Shown one piece after another: positions 17,980 to 26,870 of a stretch of DNA of 64,000 nucleotides. Origin of the DNA: an uncultured Acetobacteraceae bacterium (GTDB taxonomy: Bacteria > Pseudomonadota > Alphaproteobacteria > Acetobacterales > Acetobacteraceae). Every line of letters begins with the position of its first letter. Position 1 is the first letter of the stretch. The position numbers and the translations under genes were made by a program. The DNA is taken from assembly GCA_946476985.1 (NCBI GenBank), contig CAMKWS010000008.1, positions 1 through 64,000 on the forward strand. Direction: 5' to 3'. The notes under the pieces were generated by a model, which was not told the origin of the DNA, ran no database searches, and was given only the letters and a program-made list of their open reading frames with translations.

Positions 17980-18014
17980 AAAAAGGGGCACGCCATTATG
18001 GTGTGCCCCTTTTT
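17980..18014. terminator. Bidirectional terminator
   Basis: AAAAAGGGGCAC (17980-17991) pairs with GTGCCCCTTTTT (18003-18014). It lies between the second symporter and the convergent glycosyltransferase. Confidence 0.88.
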
Positions 18015-18035
18015 GTTATTGATGGAACATTCCCT

Positions 18036-19562
18036 TTAGAGAATGAAGGGGGTTAGGGCATGGAGATGGTGGCTTAGTTCCTGTTGGTGAGTTGGAGTTA
18101 GCTCATCATATAGGAGAGGAAGAAGCCATATCGCTGCGTTACGATCTAAAGTTGAGAGTTGTGAAAGGGTAGAAAGGGTTACAGGCTCTTGAAGGGCCAT
18201 TTCGGCTAGATGAAGGTATGGGATTATGAGCCATGAATGTCCTGTAGGTGTTCGCTCACAAGGGACGGGGATGAAAAATTCCCATTGGCTGGCTTGTTTG
18301 CGGTTTGTAATCCATGGCTCATTGGGAGGAGCAGAGAGATAATCTTTCTGGAGGCTATGACCATGACTAGGGCGTAGTGTGATGTATGGGCCGTCCTCAA
18401 GAGGCGTGGCGTCATAGCGGAGAGGGCCATAGAGGCGACTATCATTGAGGATAGTAAATTCTACTAATTCTTCGTGCTCATTTAGAGCAAAGAGAAATCC
18501 CATAGTTGGATGAGATTTTTTTTGGAGAAGATACAGGCATGGTGAACTGTTTTGGTCAGCATGCTTGTAAATATGTTGCCCCTGTAAGGTCGTGTTATCT
18601 CCATTTTCTGGGCTTAGAGCAAAGACGGAGAATGTTTCTGGGGTTTGGAGTGATGAGACAAAAGGTAGAGGTGTTTGGGCTGGATGTTGTGCTGCCACCT
18701 CCCCCAGTGCCTGTGCTGCCCCAGCGCGAACGGCTGAGCGCATCCATTCTAGAACAGCGGTTGTGTGTGTAAGAGGGCGAAGATCCTCTTCTTCATTGCG
18801 GTCATTTTGTAAAAAACTATCTAGTGAGAGGGTCACGTCATTTCGCCGGCGTATGCGCTCTAGATAATGTGCCATGCTGCGATTTTGGTAATGCATGACG
18901 CAGGCGACCTCCCAGTTGGGAGCGGTTTGCGTAATACCCTTTGTGTGTGACCACTGAATATCATTCCCCATCGGGTCGATATAGCGGCCTTCTTTGAGGG
19001 GAAAGAAATGAAAATTGGCCCAATCACCATTCCAGCAAGAGGGGCGGATAAAACTTTTTACGTGACAATTAATATTGGGGGTAGAATCATTCAGAGCGGA
19101 GATTGCATGGCGTGTAAAGGCGTGGAAAGCGGGCATGTTAGGTTTGTGCATATGGCCGTTACTGCCATGGATACGCCAATGCAGAGCCACTGCGCCGATA
19201 TCTGCTCCCATATTGCCTAGGAAGTCATGTAAATTTTGATGGTGAAAGAGGGCGATATATTCATCTGAGTCGATAAAACCGACCCAGTCAAATGCATCGC
19301 CCACATGGTTGAGTACATCAAGATAGACCTGCTTTTGGAGGCTTTCATGGCCTTTAGCTTGAGGATCTAAATGATGATGAGAGATACAAAATAGCCGTAT
19401 ATCCCATTGCAGGCTGGCAGCTTTAATAAGTGCTCGTGTGCCATCGCTGGAGCTATCATCAAAGAGAATGAAGGTATCAACACCTAAGAGGGCGTGCCAG
19501 CCGAGCCAAGCGAGAATATCGCTTGCTTCATCTTTGATAAGTCCAACAAGAGCAATTTTCAT
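18036..19562 (-). CDS. Glycosyltransferase (GT2/GT92-like) with unknown C-terminal region
   Basis: Residues about 1-240 look like a family 2-type glycosyltransferase of the Glyco_tranf_2_4 / GT92 group: IALVGLIKDEASDILAWLGWH, FILFDDSSSDGT, and the metal-binding DSDEYI near residue 98. It likely uses a nucleotide sugar at the cytoplasmic side. Residues about 310-508 are not recognised; the stretch around MGFLFALNEHEELVEF and GPYITLRP resembles a small beta-rich carbohydrate-binding fold, but that is a guess. No membrane segment. It starts 33 bases after pyrD on the same strand, so probably shares its transcript, although function is unrelated. Confidence 0.75.
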   Translation of the reverse strand: MKIALVGLIKDEASDILAWLGWHALLGVDTFILFDDSSSDGTRALIKAASLQWDIRLFCISHHHLDPQAKGHESLQKQVYLDVLNHVGDAFDWVGFIDSDEYIALFHHQNLHDFLGNMGADIGAVALHWRIHGSNGHMHKPNMPAFHAFTRHAISALNDSTPNINCHVKSFIRPSCWNGDWANFHFFPLKEGRYIDPMGNDIQWSHTKGITQTAPNWEVACVMHYQNRSMAHYLERIRRRNDVTLSLDSFLQNDRNEEEDLRPLTHTTAVLEWMRSAVRAGAAQALGEVAAQHPAQTPLPFVSSLQTPETFSVFALSPENGDNTTLQGQHIYKHADQNSSPCLYLLQKKSHPTMGFLFALNEHEELVEFTILNDSRLYGPLRYDATPLEDGPYITLRPSHGHSLQKDYLSAPPNEPWITNRKQASQWEFFIPVPCERTPTGHSWLIIPYLHLAEMALQEPVTLSTLSQLSTLDRNAAIWLLPLLYDELTPTHQQELSHHLHALTPFIL

Positions 19563-19595
19563 GTAGGCAGCCAGCTTTTCTAAATATTGGGATAT

Positions 19596-20660
19596 TTACA
19601 ATCGACGAGGAAGGTCCTTTAAAGTGCGGATACTTGCTTCACTCATGGCAGAGAGTAGCTCTTGTTTGAGGCGCGTCAATACAGCTGGGCCTTCGTAAAT
19701 AAAACTTGTATAGATTTGGACAAGATCAGCCCCAAGTTGCAATCGCTCTAGGATGTCTTTCCCGGTTTCTATACCGCCTGAGGATATCAGGCATAGTTTC
19801 CGCTGGTTCAGTCCTGCGACAATTTGTAAGACCTCACGCGCACGCGGAGCAAGTGGAGCGCCAGAGAGGCCCCCAGTTTCTTTTTTGTGGGATGATGTCA
19901 GGTTCTCTGGGCGGGCCAGGGTTGTATTAGTGAGGATAAGCCCATTAGCGCCGCCGTTAATCGCCGCCTGCACGATGGGCATATAGGCTTGATCTGGCAG
20001 ATCTGGGGCGAGCTTTACAAGCAGAGGTGGGCGGTCTGGGTGGGCTTGATTAATGGCCTCGAGCAGGCGGCTAAGCATATCCGCCTCTTGGAGGTCGCGT
20101 AGGCCCGGTGTGTTGGGGGAGGAAAGATTGATTGTAATGTAATCAGCATGTGCTTTGGTGCGCCCGACGAGTGCTGGGTAGTCAATCAGCGGGTGGGCTC
20201 CCATTTTGTTAATGCCCAAGTTTGCCCCAACAGGCACATTGGTAACATGAGGCTGGTTGCCTTTATTAGCACGGCCGAGATTTGCTAAGTTTTGGCAAAA
20301 TGTATCGATGCCACAGCTATTAAAGCCCATGCGGTTGATGATGGCGCGGTCTTTTACAAGGCGGAACAAGCGTGGTTTGGGGTTACCGATTTGGGGGCGT
20401 GGGGTGACGGTCCCTGTTTCGATCATTCCAAAACCGAGATCCGCTAAGCCTTGGATGGCACGTGCGTTTTTATCAAACCCGGCAGCAAGGCCGATTGGGT
20501 TGGGGAAGGAGAGGCCCATTGCCTCTACCTTTAGGGCAGAGTGGTCCGGTTTACCTTTGCCTGCGAAACCGTGGCTAATAGCAGAGATGGCGATTTCATG
20601 AGCAAATTCTGGATTAAGCTGGCGTAAGGCCCACGCAGTTGTTTTGCTTATATCGAACAT
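19596..20660 (-). CDS. pyrD: Dihydroorotate dehydrogenase (quinone), class 2
   Basis: FMN enzyme at the inner membrane that oxidises dihydroorotate to orotate with quinone, fourth step of pyrimidine synthesis. The 354-aa class 2 form is recognised by its N-terminal amphipathic helix segment (TAWALRQLNPEFAHEIAI), NPIGLAAGFDKNARA, TVTPRPQ, NRMGFNS, and the catalytic-serine segment NLSSPNTPGLRDLQ, followed by KLAPD, TNTT, GGLSGAPL and SSGGIETGKD. ATG 20660 is chosen because GAGGGAA lies about seven bases upstream and it opens the family N-terminus; an ATG at 20720 would add 20 residues. Confidence 0.95.
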   Translation of the reverse strand: MFDISKTTAWALRQLNPEFAHEIAISAISHGFAGKGKPDHSALKVEAMGLSFPNPIGLAAGFDKNARAIQGLADLGFGMIETGTVTPRPQIGNPKPRLFRLVKDRAIINRMGFNSCGIDTFCQNLANLGRANKGNQPHVTNVPVGANLGINKMGAHPLIDYPALVGRTKAHADYITINLSSPNTPGLRDLQEADMLSRLLEAINQAHPDRPPLLVKLAPDLPDQAYMPIVQAAINGGANGLILTNTTLARPENLTSSHKKETGGLSGAPLAPRAREVLQIVAGLNQRKLCLISSGGIETGKDILERLQLGADLVQIYTSFIYEGPAVLTRLKQELLSAMSEASIRTLKDLPRRL

Positions 20661-20970
20661 GCTCACTTCCCTCATGAATATATTAAGGGCTTTTTCAGAA
20701 CGGCATGAGGGTATTGTCAAGGGATTTCGTATGAGGAGAGGAGGGAGGCGCTTAAATTAAGTGCGTTTTTGAGAAAAGAGAGCTGAAGGTGGAGCGAGCG
20801 TGCTGTCAGCTTATAAGGTAGAGGGGTTTGCGCTTTATAAAGGGGGGCTGTAAAATTGGCTCCTATCTTCTATTTTTGAGTCGTTTTTGTTGATTGCTGC
20901 TAGATAAGCCCTGCCTCTGGTGGGGTTTTATGTTCCAGCAGCACGCCGAGTTTGACTGGTACTGACGCTA
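20661..20970. other. Divergent intergenic region pyrD / dusB
   Basis: 310 bases without a gene. It holds the dyad CTTAAATTAAG (20751-20761, longer with G-U as GCGCTTAA/TTAAGTGC) and a weak plus-strand promoter candidate TTTGCG-N18-TAAAAT (20827-20856) for the dusB operon. Nothing else stands out. Confidence 0.35.
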
Positions 20971-22020
20971 ATGCCCTCCATTTTTTCTCTACCTCCCATC
21001 ACGTTAGGCCCGGGTTGTGTAATTGACGACCCGGTGATTCTTGCGCCGATGTCTGGTGTGACGGACCTTCCCTTTCGTAAATTAACACGAGAGTTAGGGG
21101 CAGGGCTGGTGATCTCAGAGATGATCGCATCGTGGGCTATGGTGCGAGAGAATGAGACAACACTCCGTATGGCACGTAGTGCAGGGGCTGGTGGGGTGAA
21201 TGCTGTGCAGCTTGCTGGATGTGACCCAGAGGCGATGGCAGAAGCCGCTAAGATTGCTGTTGCTGGTGGGGCGGATGTTGTCGATATTAATTTTGGTTGT
21301 CCGGTAAAGAAGGTCGCTATTGGGCAGATGGCGGGGTCGTCTCTCATGAGGGATGAAGCCCTTGCTGCACGTTTATTGGAAGCTACAGTCAAAGCTGTGG
21401 ATGTTCCTGTGACGTTGAAGATGCGTATGGGATGGGACCATACGAGTTTGAACGCCCCTCGGTTAGCTAAAATTGCTGAGGAATCCGGTATCCGCATGAT
21501 TACGGTGCATGGGCGTACGCGGCAGATGTTCTATAACGGTAAAGCCGATTGGAAATTTGTGCGCTCTGTGAAAGAGGCTGTGAAGCTACCTGTTATCGTT
21601 AATGGCGATATTGTAAGTATGGCGACAGCGCGGCAGGCTTTAACAGAATCTGGTGCTGATGGTGTTATGGTGGGACGTGGGTGCTATGGGCGGCCATGGT
21701 TCCTTGCACAATTGACGCAGTCTTTACGGACAGGCGTTGATATACCGGATCCAGATTTGAAAACAGAAAAGGCCATTGTGCTTAAACATTATCAGATGAT
21801 GTTAGAGCATTTTGGGGAGCGGCCTGGCCTGCGGCTCGCACGGAAGCATGTCTCTTGGTATTCTGCTGGTTTGCCGGGGTCTGCTAGCTTTAGAGCGGAA
21901 GTAAATCACTTAGATAATGCACCCGCAGTAATCGCGCTGTTAGAGCGTTTTTATGATGAGAAAATTGCGGCAGGTATTGTGCGTGATCGTGAGGCTAGTC
22001 TGGCGCGGCACGCTGCGTAA
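20971..22020 (+). CDS. dusB: tRNA-dihydrouridine synthase DusB (NifR3)
   Basis: FMN enzyme that reduces uridine to dihydrouridine in the tRNA D-loop (349 aa). Seen: [16 protein letters not shown] at the start of the barrel, [15 protein letters not shown], the catalytic Cys in [28 protein letters not shown], and [16 protein letters not shown] binding flavin phosphate. It heads the ntr cluster as in most Alphaproteobacteria. Its TAA shares its last A with the next ATG, so translation of the two is coupled. The chosen start lacks an obvious ribosome site; an internal start is possible. Confidence 0.93.
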   Translation: MPSIFSLPPITLGPGCVIDDPVILAPMSGVTDLPFRKLTRELGAGLVISEMIASWAMVRENETTLRMARSAGAGGVNAVQLAGCDPEAMAEAAKIAVAGGADVVDINFGCPVKKVAIGQMAGSSLMRDEALAARLLEATVKAVDVPVTLKMRMGWDHTSLNAPRLAKIAEESGIRMITVHGRTRQMFYNGKADWKFVRSVKEAVKLPVIVNGDIVSMATARQALTESGADGVMVGRGCYGRPWFLAQLTQSLRTGVDIPDPDLKTEKAIVLKHYQMMLEHFGERPGLRLARKHVSWYSAGLPGSASFRAEVNHLDNAPAVIALLERFYDEKIAAGIVRDREASLARHAA

Positions 22021-22790
22021 TGGGTGGAAAGATGGGAAAAGATGCTCATGCTTTGCGCCCGTTATTTTTATATGGAGCAAGCTCACAAGAGCGTTTAGAT
22101 GTAGCGCAACGCATACATGCTCATAGCCCGTGTGCAAAAGGTGCTTTTGTTGTTGCCGGGCTGACAGCCGTCCCCCGTGCTTTGCGTGAGGAACGATTAT
22201 TCGGCACGGAAGGTAATGGATGGATTGAGCAAGCACGGGGTGGCACGCTGCTGCTTGATGAGCTGGATTGTCTTTGCCCTAATTTGCAGAGGCGCTTTGT
22301 TGAGTTTGTGATGAAGTCCGCTGCAGGGCTGCGTGATGGGCGAGTGGCAAAGGCAGGGGGGAGAGAGGGCGCTAACGGGCAGGCGGTGCGCGTTGTTGTT
22401 GCTAGTCGGCATGATCATTCTGTGTTGCTGTGTCATGGTGCGCTGGAAGGTGAGTTACGCCAGTGGCTTGCTAGTCTGACAGCCGACCAATGCTTAGGCC
22501 CAGATCGTTTGCGGGCTGTGCGTGCGTTATCTGAGGATAAAGCAGCGGGTCTTGCTGCGATGTTTGAGCCGGCCATGCGAAGTTATGTGCATGCAGGGTT
22601 AGAAGCAGGGAGCTGTAATCTGCATGAGAGTGTTATTGGCGCGGTTGAGAAGCCACTCATAACAATGGTGCTGCATTATACAGGTGGGAACCAATTGAAG
22701 GCAGCCGCCCTTTTGGGATTAAATAGAAATACCCTGCGTAAGCGTATTCGAGAGCTTGAGATTATCATTCCCAAAATGAGGGAAAACTAA
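22020..22790 (+). CDS. Truncated NtrC-like protein: degenerate AAA+ plus Fis-type HTH
   Basis: 256-aa remnant in the place of ntrB-ntrC. NtrC proteins are near 480 aa with receiver, AAA+ and Fis domains. Here the receiver is absent. The P-loop is degraded (LFLYGASSQERL in place of GESGTGKE). LFGTEGNGWIEQARGGTLLLDELDCL keeps a Walker B region but the sigma-54-contacting GAFTGA loop is gone. VRVVVASRHD matches the sensor I strand. The C-terminal DNA-binding part is well kept: VEKPLITMVLHYTGGNQLKAAALLG then LNRNTLRKRIRELEI. It is probably a DNA-binding protein without ATPase or sigma-54 activity. Reading frame is open and coupled to dusB; a decaying gene is the alternative. Confidence 0.75.
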   Translation: MGGKMGKDAHALRPLFLYGASSQERLDVAQRIHAHSPCAKGAFVVAGLTAVPRALREERLFGTEGNGWIEQARGGTLLLDELDCLCPNLQRRFVEFVMKSAAGLRDGRVAKAGGREGANGQAVRVVVASRHDHSVLLCHGALEGELRQWLASLTADQCLGPDRLRAVRALSEDKAAGLAAMFEPAMRSYVHAGLEAGSCNLHESVIGAVEKPLITMVLHYTGGNQLKAAALLGLNRNTLRKRIRELEIIIPKMREN

Positions 22791-22805
22791 GGTGTACGAG
22801 CTGCT

Positions 22806-25163
22806 ATGAGATATGTGTCAGAGAAAGTACGGGGCTTTGCGGGGCGTTTGACCAGCCCTAATGGGGTCGTGCTGCTGACCATTGTAGCGCTTTTACTTAC
22901 TTTTGTAACATTTACCGTTTTGGCTGGTGGGGTTTCGTTGGCGAAAGTGCCACGGGCGCAGGCTCTGCTATTTTTGGCTGATTTTATTACATTAATGCTC
23001 ATTGGCGCTGCGGGCGTACGCCAAGTTGGGCGTATGCTGGCTGAGCGGCGGATGGGGCAAGCTGGGGCGCGGCTTCATACGCGGCTGGTTACGCTTTTTG
23101 GTGTGGTTGCGGTTGCGCCAGCATTGATGGTGGGGGTGCTATCAGCTCTGTTCTTCCATTACGGGGTGGAGATTTGGTTTTCGAACCGTGTGAATAATGC
23201 TCTGAGTGAAGCACGCTCTGTTGCAGCGGGCTATTTGCGTGAGCACAATGAGAACACGCGGACAGAAGCTTTTGCTTTAGCTAATAAGCTGCTTACCGTG
23301 CAAAATGATGAGATGTTCGCCCGGGGGACGGACCTCTTCCATGATTATGCTCGTTTGCAGATTTTGTTAGAGGATGAAGTTGCCGAGCGTGGGTTGAATG
23401 ACGCGATTATTTTTAACCCAATCTCATATAAAGTTATTGCAGCTGGTGGCTTGTTAGCTATTCGAGATAGGGATCCCGCAAAAGAATTGCCCCCACGCAC
23501 GGTCATTACAATGGCTCGGGCTGGTGAGGTGGTGTTGCTAGACCAACCAGAGGCGCAGATTGTGCGTGGGGTGGTATCTCTGGGAGGGAATTCCGGTCTG
23601 ATGTTGATGATTACACGGCCGGTTGACCCTGATATTTTAACGCATATGACGCGGACCAATACGTTGGTGCAGGATTACCAACGTATGTTGAATAACCGAG
23701 GCAAGACCCAATTTACGTTGATCATTATTATGGCTCTGATGGGGCTATTAGTGTTGGCTGTGGGGATGTTAAGCGGTCTTACATTAGCAAACCGTATTAC
23801 ACGCCCGTTGAGTTTGTTGATCCGCGCATCAAGGCGTATTTCAGAGGGAGACTTGCAAGCGCGTGTGCCTGTGGAGGCTCGGGCAGACAGGGCAGATGAG
23901 CTAGATGCTTTATCGCGTGCGTTTAATTTGATGACAACTCAGCTTGCTACTCAGCGATCAGAGCTGATGCGTGCTTATGACCAAATTAATGAGCGACGGC
24001 GTTTTACAGAAACGGTTCTAGCAGGGGTCTCGGCTGGAGTGATTGGGCTTGACCGTAGCCAGATTGTGGAACTTCCGAACCGGGCAGCCTCTTTTATTTT
24101 ACAACGCGATTTGGAGAGGAATAAGGGAATTCCTCTCGTACAATGCGTGCCTGAATTCGCCTCTTTGTTGAGAGCGGTAAAAGCGCAGCCAGATAAAGAA
24201 CATACAGCCGAGATCCAGATTGATGCAGACCATATAGGCGCACCTGGTGGGCCTGGGAGTGGCGGAGGTGCTGGCGCAGGGCGTACATTACTTGTGCGTG
24301 TTGTGGCTGATCAGAATGACCATGAGCATACAGCCGGATATGTGGTGACCTTTGATGATATTACATTATTGCAGGTTGCCCAACGCAAGGCCGCCTGGGC
24401 TGATGTTGCACGACGTATTGCCCATGAGATTAAAAACCCGTTGACCCCCATCCAGTTAGCAGCAGAAAGATTGAGGCGGCGTTTTTATAAAGAAATTGCG
24501 AGCGACCCAGAAATTTATGATAGGTTGATTAGCACTATCGTGCGGCAGGTAGGTGATATTGGGCGCATGGTAGATGAATTTTCATCATTTGCGCGTATGC
24601 CTCGCCCAGAGATGGATGCACATGATATTGTCGTGTTGTGCCAAGAAGCCTTTTTCTTGCAGCAGAATGCACATCCAGAGATTTTTTATCGGTTGGATGT
24701 ACCGCAGCAGGGGGGTGTTATGGTGCGGTGTGATCGTCGCTTAATAGCGCAGTCTCTTATTAATCTGTTACAAAATGCTGCAGATGCTATTTATATGACA
24801 GGCCGTAAACCTAAGCCGGATCAGCCAATGATTGGTAAAATTGTCCTCAGTTTATCGCAGAGAGAGGGAGAGGTTCAGATTGGGGTGACGGATAATGGCA
24901 TAGGCCTGCCGGCGGGAGAGCAGCACCGTCTTACAGAGCCTTATGTGACCCATAAAGAAAAAGGGACTGGTTTGGGGCTGGCGATTGTTCATAGAGCGAT
25001 GGAAGCTCATAAAGGACGGCTTCTTTTGCGTACGCTCACTCCTAAAGAGCAGCATAACATGGTAGAGGCAGATGGAGGAGAGCAGCCATCCCCCGGTACG
25101 CTCGTTATGTTATGTCTTCCATTGGCAGAAAAAGGCCACGTAGTATCAGTAAGCGGATCATGA
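22806..25163 (+). CDS. ntrY: Sensor histidine kinase NtrY
   Basis: Membrane kinase partner of NtrX (785 aa), linked in other Alphaproteobacteria to nitrogen use, redox and envelope functions. Layout: membrane segments near residues 20-40, 50-65 and 90-115, a periplasmic region, another membrane segment (TLIIIMALMGLLVLAVGMLSG), HAMP (ITRPLSLLIRASRRISEGDL), a PAS-like domain (TETVLAGVSAGVIGLDR), phospho-His box RIAHEIKNPLTPIQ, and ATPase motifs NLLQNAADAIY, VTDNGIGLP and KGTGLGLAIVH. A glycine-rich insert (near residue 480) breaks the PAS region. It is 15 bases after the ntrC remnant and 9 before ntrX. Confidence 0.93.
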   Translation: MRYVSEKVRGFAGRLTSPNGVVLLTIVALLLTFVTFTVLAGGVSLAKVPRAQALLFLADFITLMLIGAAGVRQVGRMLAERRMGQAGARLHTRLVTLFGVVAVAPALMVGVLSALFFHYGVEIWFSNRVNNALSEARSVAAGYLREHNENTRTEAFALANKLLTVQNDEMFARGTDLFHDYARLQILLEDEVAERGLNDAIIFNPISYKVIAAGGLLAIRDRDPAKELPPRTVITMARAGEVVLLDQPEAQIVRGVVSLGGNSGLMLMITRPVDPDILTHMTRTNTLVQDYQRMLNNRGKTQFTLIIIMALMGLLVLAVGMLSGLTLANRITRPLSLLIRASRRISEGDLQARVPVEARADRADELDALSRAFNLMTTQLATQRSELMRAYDQINERRRFTETVLAGVSAGVIGLDRSQIVELPNRAASFILQRDLERNKGIPLVQCVPEFASLLRAVKAQPDKEHTAEIQIDADHIGAPGGPGSGGGAGAGRTLLVRVVADQNDHEHTAGYVVTFDDITLLQVAQRKAAWADVARRIAHEIKNPLTPIQLAAERLRRRFYKEIASDPEIYDRLISTIVRQVGDIGRMVDEFSSFARMPRPEMDAHDIVVLCQEAFFLQQNAHPEIFYRLDVPQQGGVMVRCDRRLIAQSLINLLQNAADAIYMTGRKPKPDQPMIGKIVLSLSQREGEVQIGVTDNGIGLPAGEQHRLTEPYVTHKEKGTGLGLAIVHRAMEAHKGRLLLRTLTPKEQHNMVEADGGEQPSPGTLVMLCLPLAEKGHVVSVSGS

Positions 25164-25172
25164 GGACGTCGT

Positions 25173-26600
25173 ATGGAACATGAGATTCTGATCGTCGATG
25201 ACGAACCGGATATCCGTTTTCTTCTAGAAGGAATTCTAGAAGATGATGGCTATGTGACCTGTAGTGCGGCAAATTCAGATGAAGCGTTGCGTGCGTTTCG
25301 GCAGAACAGGCCATCTTTGGTGATTTTGGATATCTGGCTCCAGAACTCCAAGTTAGATGGTATGGCGTTGTTGCGGCTATTTCGGGAAGAAAACCCAGAT
25401 ATTCCCGTTTTAATGATTTCCGGCCATGGGACGATTGAAACGGCCGTGTCTAGTTTGCATCAAGGGGCCTACGACTTTTTAGAAAAGCCCTTTCAGTCAG
25501 ACCGTTTGTTGGTGGTGATCCAACGTGCATTAGAAGCAGCGCGTTTACGGAAAGAAAATGCGGAATTACGTCTGCGTGCGGGAGAAGAGCGCCCTCTTAT
25601 GGGGAATAGCTCTGTTGTTGGGGCGCTGCGGAATCAGATTAGCCGTGTCGCGCCGACTAATTCTCGTGTGTTGATTAGTGGCCCTGCTGGGGCGGGTAAA
25701 GAAGTGGCCGCTCGGATGATTCATGCACAATCAAAACGGGCCGAGGGGCCTTTTATTGTGTTGAATTGTGCAACATTAGCGCCAAGTCATTTTGAGGAAG
25801 AGCTTTTTGGCGTAGAGGGTTCTAAAGAGAAGCCAGCACGGCGTGGGTTGTTAGAGCGAGCTCATAAGGGCACGCTCTTGCTGGATGAAGTAGCCGATAT
25901 GCCTTTGGAGACGCAGGGCAAGATTGTTCGTGCTTTGCAGGTTAATACTTTTGAGCGTGTGGGCGGGACACAGAGTGTCAAAGTGGATGTCCGGGTGATT
26001 GCGACCACCAGCCGGGACCTCCAAGTTGAGATTGCGGGCCGTCGCTTTCGAGAAGATTTATATTATCGCTTAGCTGTTGTTCCACTAGCAGTGCCAGCTT
26101 TGGCAGAGCGGCCAGAGGATATTCCCGCATTGGCGCGATATTTCTTAGAAAGCTGTGCAAAATCCTCCGGTTTGCCTGTGCGTATGCTCTCGGTGGATGC
26201 CTTGGCATGTTTGCAAACATATGAATGGCCAGGGAATATTCGTGAATTGCGGAATTTGATGGAGCGTATGCTCATCATGGCTCCGAATGGTAGTAATGGC
26301 CAGCAAGAAGCAATTCGTGCGGAGATGCTGCCTGAGATGGTACGCCAAGGTGCACCTTCCATGACGCAGCTAACCTCTGAGGCAGATGTGATGAGCCTGC
26401 CACTGCGGGAAGCGCGGGATCAGTTTGAGACGCAATATCTGCAAGTGCAGCTCATGCGCTTTGGTGGGAATATTAGTAAGACGGCCAATTTTGTGTGCAT
26501 GGAGCGCAGCGCTCTTCATCGTAAGCTGAAACAGCTTGGTGTTACGCAAGAAGATAGAACATACGCTCAGGCAGGGCGTATCAGCCAAGATAAAGGGTAA
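25173..26600 (+). CDS. ntrX: Response regulator NtrX
   Basis: 475-aa regulator with N-terminal receiver ([15 protein letters not shown], phospho-Asp in VILDIWLQ, Lys in LEKPFQSD), central AAA+ domain (P-loop [15 protein letters not shown], Walker [11 protein letters not shown], second region [13 protein letters not shown]) and a C-terminal Fis-type helix-turn-helix ([21 protein letters not shown]). The GAFTGA loop that contacts sigma-54 is replaced by [11 protein letters not shown], as is common for alphaproteobacterial NtrX, so action through sigma-70 is more likely. GAGG lies nine bases before ATG. Hfq follows after five bases. Confidence 0.93.
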   Translation: MEHEILIVDDEPDIRFLLEGILEDDGYVTCSAANSDEALRAFRQNRPSLVILDIWLQNSKLDGMALLRLFREENPDIPVLMISGHGTIETAVSSLHQGAYDFLEKPFQSDRLLVVIQRALEAARLRKENAELRLRAGEERPLMGNSSVVGALRNQISRVAPTNSRVLISGPAGAGKEVAARMIHAQSKRAEGPFIVLNCATLAPSHFEEELFGVEGSKEKPARRGLLERAHKGTLLLDEVADMPLETQGKIVRALQVNTFERVGGTQSVKVDVRVIATTSRDLQVEIAGRRFREDLYYRLAVVPLAVPALAERPEDIPALARYFLESCAKSSGLPVRMLSVDALACLQTYEWPGNIRELRNLMERMLIMAPNGSNGQQEAIRAEMLPEMVRQGAPSMTQLTSEADVMSLPLREARDQFETQYLQVQLMRFGGNISKTANFVCMERSALHRKLKQLGVTQEDRTYAQAGRISQDKG

Positions 26601-26605
26601 AAGCC

Positions 26606-26833
26606 ATGACAGCGGCGATGAATGATAATGTGCAAGAGCATTTTCTTGCCTATGTAAAACAAGAGGAGGAGCCTGTTACAGTCTTTCTCGTTAATGGCGT
26701 GAAGCTGCAAGGAGTGATTACACGCTTTGATGCACATACGCTGCTTTTGCGGCGTGATGGGCATGTGCAGCTTGTTTATAAGCATGCTGTTAGCACCATT
26801 ATGCCGGTAACAGCTTTAACGTCTCTTCCTTAA
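26606..26833 (+). CDS. hfq: RNA chaperone Hfq, with altered proximal-site residues
   Basis: Sm-like hexameric RNA chaperone that helps small RNAs pair with mRNAs (75 aa, short C-terminus as usual in this class). Sm1 motif [15 protein letters not shown] and Sm2 motif [10 protein letters not shown] are intact, with the key Gln at the start (VQEHFL) and the Lys-His of YKH. Aligning to E. coli Hfq, positions 41 and 42 (Gln-Phe, the uridine-stacking pair of the proximal face) read Ala-His here (RFDAHTLLL), and rim Arg16/17/19 read Lys/Gln/Glu. The position after ntrX and before hflX is the standard alphaproteobacterial order. Confidence 0.93.
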   Translation: MTAAMNDNVQEHFLAYVKQEEEPVTVFLVNGVKLQGVITRFDAHTLLLRRDGHVQLVYKHAVSTIMPVTALTSLP

Positions 26834-26870
26834 GAGATAACCTGTTTTATTGAGATAGGACCGATTAGAT

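Noticed and set aside
20928..21497. Minus-strand reading of 189 codons opposite dusB
   Set aside because: Shadow of dusB codon structure; no ribosome site and no recognisable domain.
25173..26600. Missing GAFTGA loop in NtrX as a novelty
   Set aside because: Alphaproteobacterial NtrX proteins commonly lack this loop, so it is expected for the family, unlike the truncation of the neighbouring NtrC-like protein.
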